Virus record (IMG/VR): IMGVR_UViG_3300033153_008305
Span: 1-42,616 of that record
DNA: 42,616 nt
Origin: a virus
Strand: one strand, 5' to 3'
Below the pieces are notes generated by a model that ran no database searches, was not told where the DNA came from, and was given only the letters and a program-made list of their open reading frames with translations. The position numbers and the translations under genes are program-made. Positions 6,980 through 13,807 of the stretch are shown piece by piece. Numbering within the stretch: the stretch's first letter is position 1; each line of letters starts with the position of its first letter.

Positions 6980-7972
6980 ATGAGTGACGACAAGCCCCCG
7001 CGCCCGGATATGGTCCGCGTTATGGATCACAAGGGGGAGTTTTTGTGGGCGCGTAAGGCGGGGCTTTCGAGGGCGCCCTTGCCGCGGCCGTTTCTCCAAT
7101 GGATGGGGGGCAAGGCGCGCAACTCGAAGCACATTCTTGCCGCGGTGCCCACGACGTTTCGAGACTACTATGAACCATTCCTAGGCGGCGGCGCTATTTA
7201 CTACGCACTCCACCGCGCGGGCCTGCTAGGCGGCTGCCACTGCAAAACGCGGCGCCAAAGGCGCACGTGTGAGTGTCGCAAGGTGCATTTGAACGACGCC
7301 AATGCGGACCTAATGACGGCGTGGGAAGCGGTTCGCGACGATGCTAGCGGCGTGGTGCAATGGCTATCCGAGCGCACGGGGTATCGTGATGAGTATCTTG
7401 GCGTCCGGGCGTGGGATAGGGACGCTGGCTTTAGGTCGCGGAGCGTGACCGAGCGCGGGGCTCGGATGATATACCTGACAAAGCTAGCGTTTGGTGGGAG
7501 CTACCGGGTAAATGGGGCGGGGCAGGCCCATCCTGCCTATGGGGGGATGTGTTTTCAATACAAGGGCAAAGAGTCCTATACCCGCACCTACTGCGACTCC
7601 CCAGCAATTCACGCGGCGTCAGCATCGCTGGCCGGCGTCAACTTGAGCTTTGGAGACTTCACCCGGGTCACATATACCGCGGGCGAAAACGACCTAGTGT
7701 TTCTTGATCCGCCCTACTGTGAGCCTACGGGCAACCATCATGGGCAAGAGTCGTATCGCTGCGGCGGTTTCACCGCCCACGCCCGGGTAGCCGATACATT
7801 CAGGCGCCTAGCCACCCGCGGCTGCCACGTCATCGCCTGCAATCATGACACACCCCAGGTGCGCGAGCTGTACCGTGGGTTTCGGATCGAGTCGTATGGG
7901 GTCCACAGGAAGATGACCAGCAACGCCGCGAAACGCCGCAAAGTATCCGAGGTCATCATCACCAACACCTAG
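6980..7972 (+). CDS. D12-class adenine-specific DNA methyltransferase, copy 1
   Basis: 330 residues. It shows the hallmarks of D12/Dam-type enzymes: PFLQWMGGKARNSKH, the AdoMet-binding EPFLGGGA near residue 66, LNDANADLM, and catalytic DPPY near residue 242. An unusual insert, CHCKTRRQRRTCECRK, near residues 86-101 has four cysteines as C-x-C...C-x-C and may bind zinc. It is conserved in the copy at 8414. The start is the ATG at 6980; a TTG at 6968 is possible and no strong ribosome binding site is seen. Copies 1 and 2 are roughly 70% identical by eye and have long near-identical DNA blocks at an offset of 1446 bases. Confidence 0.85.
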   Translation: MSDDKPPRPDMVRVMDHKGEFLWARKAGLSRAPLPRPFLQWMGGKARNSKHILAAVPTTFRDYYEPFLGGGAIYYALHRAGLLGGCHCKTRRQRRTCECRKVHLNDANADLMTAWEAVRDDASGVVQWLSERTGYRDEYLGVRAWDRDAGFRSRSVTERGARMIYLTKLAFGGSYRVNGAGQAHPAYGGMCFQYKGKESYTRTYCDSPAIHAASASLAGVNLSFGDFTRVTYTAGENDLVFLDPPYCEPTGNHHGQESYRCGGFTAHARVADTFRRLATRGCHVIACNHDTPQVRELYRGFRIESYGVHRKMTSNAAKRRKVSEVIITNT

Positions 7973-7993
7973 CCCGCGCCCCGCCACAGCTAG

Positions 7994-8020
7994 TGGACAA
8001 AGCGCTATATAGAGTATACT
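7994..8020 (+). promoter_or_regulatory. Possible promoter before second terminase-like gene
   Basis: TGGACA (7994-7999) and TATACT (8015-8020) are good hexamers, but the spacer is only 15 bases. The ATG at 8029 follows the -10 by eight bases, which would give a near-leaderless transcript like those proposed elsewhere in this genome. Moderate-to-low support. Confidence 0.35.
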
Positions 8021-8028
8021 TGTCAGCA

Positions 8029-8427
8029 ATGGCAGACGACCCGCAAGATGGCGACCTGACACACGACGAGTTCGCTGTCCTCGAGGGGCGCATGAACGGG
8101 CGCTCTCCCCAGGATATCGCCGCCGAAATGGAGGCGTCGCTCGATTATGTATCGTCTCTCTTGTCATCAGCCATAGACAAGGTCGGTAGCTACGACGACT
8201 GGCGTAGCGAGCGCATCATCGACTTGATGCGTATTGACACACTGATTGAGGCCTATATGCCCTATGCTCTCAACGGCGAGCACAAGGCGGCAGATCAGGT
8301 GCGCGCGCTTATCGAGCGGCGGGCGAAGATGTTAGGCCTCGACGCGCCGAAAGCGCTCGAGGTGAGTGGCCGCGATGGCGATTCGATAGCAGAGTCTTGG
8401 GCCGAGCTTATTCGTGCTAGCGAGTAA
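8029..8427 (+). CDS. Terminase small subunit-like protein, copy 2
   Basis: 132 residues; a GTG at 7993 would add 12. The N-terminal HTH-like part is FAVLEGRMNGRSPQDIAAEM. The C-terminal part is RIDTLIEAYMPYALNG..KAADQV..LIERRAKMLGLDAP, matching copy 1 and the conserved tail of small-terminase-like phage proteins. It overlaps the second methyltransferase by 14 bases and lies one gene upstream of TerL. Assignment as TerS rests on this position and the family-like tail rather than a diagnostic domain. Confidence 0.6.
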   Translation: MADDPQDGDLTHDEFAVLEGRMNGRSPQDIAAEMEASLDYVSSLLSSAIDKVGSYDDWRSERIIDLMRIDTLIEAYMPYALNGEHKAADQVRALIERRAKMLGLDAPKALEVSGRDGDSIAESWAELIRASE

Positions 8428-9427
8428 CGACCCCGGCGCGGCACCCCGCCCGGATATGGTCCGCGTTATGGATCACCGTGGGGACATGGTTTGGGTCCGG
8501 CGGCGTAAGCAGGAACTCAACTGGCCCTTGCCGCGGCCGTTTATCGGGTGGGCCGGGGGCAAGGCCCGCAATTCGAAACACATTATGGCCGCCATACCGC
8601 CCGCGTTCGGGGACTACTACGAACCATTCCTAGGCGGCGGGGCTATCTTCTTCGCGCTTTATCGCGCGGGCCTGCTAGGCGGCTGCCACTGCAAAACGCG
8701 GCGCCAGCGGCGGCAATGCTCGTGTCGCAAAGTGCACTTGAATGATGCCAACGCGGATTTGATGACGGCGTGGGAAGCGGTGCGCGATGATGCCGAGGGC
8801 GTGGTCCAATGGCTATCAGAGCGCACGGGGTATCGTGATGAGTATTTCGAGATCCGGAGTTGGGACCATGACGGCGGGCTTGCCCCGCGGAGTGTTACCG
8901 AGCGCGGGGCTCGGATGATCTATATCAGCAAGTTGGCGTTTAGCGGACAATACGCCGTTGATAGGGCGGGGTGCTGTAGCTCTGGTTACGCGGGGATGGA
9001 TGCCCATGGCGGCGGATATTATTTCGATAGGAACCTCTGCGACGCCCCCGCGATCCGCGCGGCGTCAACATCACTAGTTGGCGCTACCCTAACCTATGGC
9101 GACTTTTCACGCGTCTATACCGCGTCCGAGGGCGACCTAGTGTTTCTTGATCCGCCATATTGCGAGCCCGTGGGTAATGTCTCAAAGCAAGCCGACTATC
9201 GCAAGGGTGGGTTCACCTCCCGAGACCACGCCCGCGTGGCCGATACGTTCAGGCGCCTAGCCAACCGCGGCTGCCACGTCATCGCGTGCAATCATGACAC
9301 ACCCCAGGTGCGGGAACTATACGACGGGTTCCGGATCGAGTCGTATGGGGTCAACCGGCTACTAACTAAATCCGCCGCCAAGCGCCGCAAAGTATCCGAG
9401 GTCATAATCACAACATGCCCACGATAG
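8414..9427 (+). CDS. D12-class adenine-specific DNA methyltransferase, copy 2
   Basis: 337 residues from a GTG inside the end of the previous gene. It has the same motif order as copy 1: PFIGWAGGKARNSKH, EPFLGGGA, the cysteine insert CHCKTRRQRRQCSCRK, LNDANADL, DPPY near residue 247, and a shared C-terminus NHDTPQVRELY. Divergence is concentrated between LNDANADL and DPPY, around nt 8940-9050. That region usually contains the target-recognition elements, so the two enzymes may differ in sequence specificity. It overlaps terL by 13 bases. Confidence 0.85.
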   Translation: MLASNDPGAAPRPDMVRVMDHRGDMVWVRRRKQELNWPLPRPFIGWAGGKARNSKHIMAAIPPAFGDYYEPFLGGGAIFFALYRAGLLGGCHCKTRRQRRQCSCRKVHLNDANADLMTAWEAVRDDAEGVVQWLSERTGYRDEYFEIRSWDHDGGLAPRSVTERGARMIYISKLAFSGQYAVDRAGCCSSGYAGMDAHGGGYYFDRNLCDAPAIRAASTSLVGATLTYGDFSRVYTASEGDLVFLDPPYCEPVGNVSKQADYRKGGFTSRDHARVADTFRRLANRGCHVIACNHDTPQVRELYDGFRIESYGVNRLLTKSAAKRRKVSEVIITTCPR

Positions 9428-10824
9428 ATCCCAGCAACCTCCCCGCCCGCGCGCGACGTGACCCCGTCTGGTTTCTGCGCAACGTCCTCGGTTGCGAGCC
9501 GTGGGCTGCGCAACGCCGCATCATCGAAGCGGTTCGCGACCATCCCGAGGTGGCCGTCAAGAGCTGCCACGGCGCGGGCAAAGACTGGATTGCCGCGCGT
9601 GTAGCATTATGGTTTCTGTATAGTCACCCGCGCTCGCTTGTGATCACGACCGGCCCGACCGCGCGCCAGGTCCGCGGGATCCTGTGGAAGGAAATTGCTG
9701 TGGCCCACGCTGGCGCGCGCGTGCCCCTTGGCGGCAAGGCGCTAACCCAGCAACTCACCATCGACCGCGACTGGCTCGCGCTTGGATTCACCGCGTCCGA
9801 ACACGACCCGGACAAATTCCAGGGCTGGCACGCGGAGCATATGCTGGTGGTCATCGACGAGGCGAGCGGCGTGAGTTCGGATATCTACACCGCCGTTGAT
9901 AGCACGCTCTCCAGTGTTGGCAGCCGGCGCCTCGAGATAGGCAACCCAACCGACCCGGCGAGCGAGTTCGCCAAGAGCTTCAAAACGCCCGGCGTCTGCA
10001 AGCTCAGCATCACGGCCTTCGAGACGCCCAACCTAGCGGCGTTTGACATCACCGAGTCCGACATCGCAACCGGCGCGTGGGAGGACAAGCTCGGCGACGA
10101 GGAACTCCCAGTGCCTCAACTCGTGTCACCCCAATGGGTAGCGAAAAGATACCAACGTTGGGGGCGCGGCAGCGTGCTCTATAAGAGCCGCGTGCAAGCT
10201 GAGTTTCCGACCGAGGGCAAGGACACCTTGATCCCGCTCGCCCTGATCGAGGCGGCGCAACAGCGCACGATAGACCCCGTCAAGACCGACCCCATCGAAC
10301 TCGGCGTTGACGTTGCTCGCTACGGCGACGACCAAACCGTCATCGTGTTGCGAACCGGTCCGCGTGTGCGTGTCTTAGCGCGATACACTAAGACAAGCAC
10401 AATGGAGACAACTGGCCACGTCATCAGGGCGCTAGACGCTACCGGGGCGAGTGTCGCAAAGGTCGATGTGGTGGGCATTGGCGCAGGTGTCGTGGACCGC
10501 GGGCTAGAAACCGGCAAGGCGTTCGCCGCGGCTAATGCCGGATCCTCTTCAACAGACAAGGAACGCTTTGTCAACGCGCGGGCTCAGTGGTTTTGGTCCC
10601 TACGGGAGCGGTTCGAATCTGGAGACATAGACATTGAAAACGACGACGACCTCGCTGCCGAGCTTGCGGATATACGGTGGCGACCCGACTCCCGTGGTAG
10701 GATCCAGATCGAAGCCAAGGCCGATATGAAACGCCGCCTTGGTAAGAGTCCTGACCTAGCAGACGCCGTTGCCATCGCGTTTGCGGACCTCGGTGAAGGG
10801 GAAGTGGAGTGGGCTTTCGTTTGA
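9415..10824 (+). CDS. terL: Terminase large subunit
   Basis: 469 residues, the normal size for a packaging motor. The N-terminal ATPase has a Walker A-like SCHGAGKD near residue 50 and a Walker B VVIDEAS near residue 145. The C-terminal RNase H-like nuclease has GVDVARYGDD near residue 298 and the metal-binding DLADAVAIAF near residue 447. It translocates DNA into the prohead and cuts the concatemer. Its ATG lies within the end of the preceding methyltransferase gene, tying methylation and packaging genes into one transcript. Confidence 0.95.
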   Translation: MPTIDPSNLPARARRDPVWFLRNVLGCEPWAAQRRIIEAVRDHPEVAVKSCHGAGKDWIAARVALWFLYSHPRSLVITTGPTARQVRGILWKEIAVAHAGARVPLGGKALTQQLTIDRDWLALGFTASEHDPDKFQGWHAEHMLVVIDEASGVSSDIYTAVDSTLSSVGSRRLEIGNPTDPASEFAKSFKTPGVCKLSITAFETPNLAAFDITESDIATGAWEDKLGDEELPVPQLVSPQWVAKRYQRWGRGSVLYKSRVQAEFPTEGKDTLIPLALIEAAQQRTIDPVKTDPIELGVDVARYGDDQTVIVLRTGPRVRVLARYTKTSTMETTGHVIRALDATGASVAKVDVVGIGAGVVDRGLETGKAFAAANAGSSSTDKERFVNARAQWFWSLRERFESGDIDIENDDDLAAELADIRWRPDSRGRIQIEAKADMKRRLGKSPDLADAVAIAFADLGEGEVEWAFV

Positions 10825-11054
10825 TGTTGCCGCGGGTCATCGTCTGGAAGACGGGGCTCGTCGTGTGTCTCTATGTGCATCGCGACACTATCGCTACAGG
10901 CCGCTTCCCATGGGGCTCGCTTCGCAACGACGGCGCATTCAAACAAATCGATGCGACCATTGATGGCGAGGTCCACACGATATGGGTCGAGCGCGGCACC
11001 GAGCTGACGCCCGAGCTTTGGAAAACCATTCGGCAAAGGCTTCGCCACCGTTGA
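10824..11054 (+). CDS. Hypothetical protein after terminase
   Basis: 76 residues, start ATG overlapping the terL stop (TGATG). It is predicted to be beta-rich with a hydrophobic core (VIVWKTGLVVCLYVHR) and a charged C-terminus. No family recognised. The last few codons overlap a strong promoter for the next gene. An in-frame GTG at 10809 is a less likely start. Confidence 0.6.
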   Translation: MLPRVIVWKTGLVVCLYVHRDTIATGRFPWGSLRNDGAFKQIDATIDGEVHTIWVERGTELTPELWKTIRQRLRHR

Positions 11055-11080
11055 CTTGCGCGGTGACTTGGGCGTATACA
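11051..11080 (+). promoter_or_regulatory. Strong sigma70-like promoter for the 60-residue gene
   Basis: TTGACT (11051-11056), an 18-base spacer and TATACA (11075-11080) form one of the best promoters in the window. The predicted start at about 11087 coincides with the first base of a 15-bp stem-loop, consistent with the transcript beginning in a 5' hairpin. Confidence 0.6.
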
Positions 11081-11086
11081 ATCCCG

Positions 11087-11150
11087 CCGCGTAGGCAAAA
11101 GCTTTTTGCGTATTCCGACGTTCCCCGACGTTTCTCTTTTGCCTGCGCGG
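11087..11150 (+). promoter_or_regulatory. 5' leader hairpin (15-bp stem) before strong RBS
   Basis: CCGCGTAGGCAAAAG (11087-11101) pairs with CTTTTGCCTGCGCGG (11136-11150) with one G-U pair, enclosing 34 bases. A competing small hairpin GCAAAAG/CTTTTTGC lies at its 5' side. The Shine-Dalgarno AAAGGAG (11156-11162) begins six bases after the stem, leaving it exposed. This could stabilise an abundant mRNA or act as a switch. Confidence 0.55.
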
Positions 11151-11168
11151 CACCTAAAGGAGAATCAA

Positions 11169-11351
11169 ATGAAGCGCAAAGCAGGATTGCCAAAGGGCTA
11201 CGTGACGACCCGCGGACTTGAAGCTGCAATGAAGCGAATGAAGATGGCAACGGTCACCCTCGGCAAGGCCACATCGCTCTATGCTGTCGCCGCCGAAGAG
11301 GCAGCCGCCAAGCTGGCAACCTACCAAAAGCAGCAAACTGCCAAGGCTTGA
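11169..11351 (+). CDS. Small basic protein between terminase and portal
   Basis: 60 residues, rich in Lys/Arg and Ala (MKRKAGLPKGY start, AAEEAAAKLA helix near the end). The start is set by AAAGGAG six bases upstream; in-frame codons extend upstream but lie inside the leader hairpin. It has its own strong promoter and a structured leader, suggesting high-level late expression. The charge would suit a nucleic-acid-binding or head-internal protein, but no homology is recognised. Confidence 0.7.
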   Translation: MKRKAGLPKGYVTTRGLEAAMKRMKMATVTLGKATSLYAVAAEEAAAKLATYQKQQTAKA

Positions 11352-11393
11352 CCGCCGCTCTCAAGATGATACAACGTCATAAGGAGACTCCTT

Positions 11394-13106
11394 ATGGCCC
11401 CAAGCATTCTCGATCGAGCGCTGGGCTGGGCTACGTCTAAAGGCCTCTTTGAGGGGTCTGGCGGCGGGTCTAGCTACACGTTCACTGGCAGCGCCAACTC
11501 GCGACGCCGTGGCACGAGCGAGTTGCTTGCCAGCTACGCCAATTCGCCACAGCTTCGCCGCGTCACATCCAAGATTGCGTTCTCGGTCGCCGCCACCCCT
11601 TGGCGGCTTTGGCGCGTCAACGGCAACGGCGGTAAAGCGGTAAGTCACAAGGCGTTACAGCGCGCAACATCGGTCAACCGTCGCAAGCTTATGGATGGGC
11701 TGGCCGATAGCGGCGCCCTTCAAGAGGTCGTCGACCATCCGTTGCTTGACCTTATGGACAAACCCAACCCGATGATGTCGGGCTTGACCGCGCGCAAGTT
11801 GACACAGTTGTATCTCGACATCCCCGGCGAAGTCTTCTGGGTCATCGAACGCAACGCCCTCGGTGTCCCGTCGGGCTACTGGGTCATACCGCCACATTGG
11901 GTCAGCAAGATCCCCGCCGATGACGAGCCGATGTTCGAGCTGTCCATAAGTGGCCAGCGCAAAAACGTCCCGCGCGAAGACGTCGTATGGATGCGCGACA
12001 TCAACCTGGTCGACCCCATGGGCCGGGGAACAGGCACGGGGCAAGCGCTTGCGGATGAAATCGAAAGCGACGAATACGCCTCTAAGTTTATCAAGGGTTG
12101 GTTTACCAACCGGGCCAAACCCGAGCTACTGATAGGCGTCGAAGGGGCGAAGAAAGAACAGTTGCAAGAGGCGAAGGAACGATTCGAGCGCGACAACCGC
12201 GGCTTCTGGCAAGGTCACAAAACCTTCTGGCACGGGGGCAAGCTTGTCGTCAAAGAGCTGACTCAGTCGTTTGCCGATATGCAGCTAATGGAGTTTCGCA
12301 AGGCGCAACGCAACATCACCAATGAGACCTACGGCGTGCCACCCGAGGTCATGGGCATTGTCGAGAACTCAAATCGAGCCACGATAGATTCGGCCATGTT
12401 CGTTTTTGCGACAACCGTGTTGGTGCCCCGGCTCGAGTTCCTGCGCAATGAGCTGCAAAACCAAATGGTTCCGTTGTATGACGACCGTCTCGTTTTGACA
12501 TACGACTCGCCGGTGCCCGAAGACAGGGCCTTCGAGTTGCAAGCCATGACGGCCGCGCCCTATACTGTGACGCAAGCTGAGTGGCGCCGTGCCTCTGGTC
12601 TATCCGACCGGGGTGAGCAAGACGATATCCAGTATATTCCGTTCGGCCTAAGCGCCGAGCCGAGCCCCCGCAAGGCCGTCAAGAGCAAGACCGTAAAGGG
12701 GCAATTGACGCTGCCGTGCGTGGCGAAGAACTTCACCGAGGCGGACATCGACCCGCTATTGGAAAAGTTCCGACCGGACAAGCTAGTGGAAGCGGCCGAG
12801 CCCGTGCATGCTCATGAGTACGAGGCCTGGGCCCGGCGAACCTACGCGGAAGGCGGATACGAGGGCGCCTTCAATATCCTCAACCCGCGCATCAAAAAGC
12901 ACCTGGCCGAATTCGCGGGCGACAGGATGGTCGGGTTCGTTCACGAGTCGACGAAGAAGGACCTCCGGGTGTGTTCAAAGACAAAGAAAAATACGAGGCC
13001 CAACGTATCGCGCGGACCGAAGGCGTGCGCTCGGCGAACAACGCTACCCACGAGGTCTATACCCAAAGCGGTGTGGTCCAATTCAAACAGTGGGTCGCAA
13101 CATTAG
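11394..13106 (+). CDS. Portal protein (HK97 family) with disrupted C-terminal MuF fusion
   Basis: The first ~430 residues are an HK97-type portal: a ring-forming vertex protein through which DNA enters the head. Diagnostic parts include HPLLDLMDKPNP, the W.MRDINLVDP..G..TG segment, GKLVVKELTQSFADMQLMEFRK and the YGVPPEVMGIVENSN loop. After residue ~440 it becomes the start of a MuF-like minor head domain (EYEAWARRTY..GG). The frame then leaves the coding phase near nt 12970, and about 44 non-native residues follow before the stop at 13106. The remaining MuF domain continues in another frame from 12971. The start has AAGGAG seven bases upstream. Confidence 0.88.
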   Translation: MAPSILDRALGWATSKGLFEGSGGGSSYTFTGSANSRRRGTSELLASYANSPQLRRVTSKIAFSVAATPWRLWRVNGNGGKAVSHKALQRATSVNRRKLMDGLADSGALQEVVDHPLLDLMDKPNPMMSGLTARKLTQLYLDIPGEVFWVIERNALGVPSGYWVIPPHWVSKIPADDEPMFELSISGQRKNVPREDVVWMRDINLVDPMGRGTGTGQALADEIESDEYASKFIKGWFTNRAKPELLIGVEGAKKEQLQEAKERFERDNRGFWQGHKTFWHGGKLVVKELTQSFADMQLMEFRKAQRNITNETYGVPPEVMGIVENSNRATIDSAMFVFATTVLVPRLEFLRNELQNQMVPLYDDRLVLTYDSPVPEDRAFELQAMTAAPYTVTQAEWRRASGLSDRGEQDDIQYIPFGLSAEPSPRKAVKSKTVKGQLTLPCVAKNFTEADIDPLLEKFRPDKLVEAAEPVHAHEYEAWARRTYAEGGYEGAFNILNPRIKKHLAEFAGDRMVGFVHESTKKDLRVCSKTKKNTRPNVSRGPKACARRTTLPTRSIPKAVWSNSNSGSQH

Positions 13107-13417
13107 ACGACCGAGTCCGCGACACGCACCTCGACCTTGACGGCGAGATAGTCCCCTTGGGCGAACCATTCACCGCGGGCGGCTATTCAGCTCAGAACCC
13201 GGGTGAGTTTGGCATCGCGTCGCAAGACATCAATTGTCGGTGCACCATCGTCGCCGCCTTCCCAGAGGCTGCCGCCGCCGGCAAGGCCGCCGCCGCCGTC
13301 TGGAAGAAGTTCGACGCGGACCTCCGCGACTGGGAGAAGGCCTTGGAGAAGGGCTTGCAAAAGGGGTTCCGCGATCAGGGAAAAGAATTCCTCGAGGCGA
13401 TGAGTGAACGCACCTAA
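12971..13417 (+). CDS. MuF-like minor head protein domain, out of frame with portal
   Basis: 148 codons beginning at a GTG without a ribosome binding site. They encode the C-terminal part of a Mu gpF-like head-morphogenesis domain: ARTEG, a W...LD.RVRDTH..LDG block, and the terminal INCRC cysteine motif. In intact relatives this is joined to its N-terminal half, here located at the end of the portal frame (FVHESTKKDLR). About 25 family-typical residues between the halves are also missing. A small deletion plus frame change (real or an assembly error at the GTGTG run, 12969-12973) is more likely than independent initiation. Confidence 0.65.
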   Translation: MFKDKEKYEAQRIARTEGVRSANNATHEVYTQSGVVQFKQWVATLDDRVRDTHLDLDGEIVPLGEPFTAGGYSAQNPGEFGIASQDINCRCTIVAAFPEAAAAGKAAAAVWKKFDADLRDWEKALEKGLQKGFRDQGKEFLEAMSERT

Positions 13418-13610
13418 CGCGTGCCCCCAATGCAGCGGCGCGCTAACCCGCGCCCCCTCTGGCTCTCCGCATGAAAGCTATTGTGCCCGGTGCTCCCTTG
13501 ACCTAGCGCCCCGGTGCGCGGGTTGTTCAAAGCAATTCGCCATCTCGCTTAGCCGCCCCTGGGAGATCCGCTGCCCGCGGTGCAAAGAGCCCAACCGCAG
13601 ACTTCCTTGA
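13404..13610 (+). CDS. Com-like double zinc-ribbon protein
   Basis: 68 residues with four CxxC knuckles (CPQC, CARC, CAGC, CPRC), enough for two zinc ribbons. The C-terminal half, WEIRCPRCKEPNRRLP, closely resembles the Mu Com family (Mu Com contains IEIRCPRCK). In Mu, Com activates translation of the mom DNA-modification gene. Here it overlaps the minor head gene by 14 bases instead of a modification gene, although three adenine methyltransferases lie upstream. The start GTG has CGAGG at 13393-13397. Confidence 0.7.
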   Translation: MNAPNACPQCSGALTRAPSGSPHESYCARCSLDLAPRCAGCSKQFAISLSRPWEIRCPRCKEPNRRLP

Positions 13611-13682
13611 CCGGCCCCCGCCCGGTCGGGTAACGTTGATTCCCCCGATCAGTACTCTGTGCCGGTTGGGCATTTCTGCGTC

Positions 13683-13711
13683 TTGACCCGCCCTTAGATA
13701 GCTGGCACTAT
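13683..13711 (+). promoter_or_regulatory. Candidate promoter before prohead protease
   Basis: TTGACC (13683-13688), 17-base spacer, CACTAT (13706-13711). Immediately downstream, TCGGA/TCCGA arms around CACCTA form a small inverted repeat. The context TGGCACTAT resembles the accessory-cluster promoter at 36955 (TGGCACACTAT), hinting at a shared promoter type. Confidence 0.4.
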
Positions 13712-13807
13712 CTCTCATAGTCGGACACCTATCCGACCGTGGCCTTTAGGCAAGTGCCCCAAAGCCGTTACCGCGTGCCCTCGTGGCCTGATGATGCGAG
13801 GCCCATA

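Noticed and set aside
10600-10620. tRNA-like GGTTCGAATC
   Set aside because: Lies within terL and no cloverleaf can be drawn around it. I found no tRNA elsewhere.
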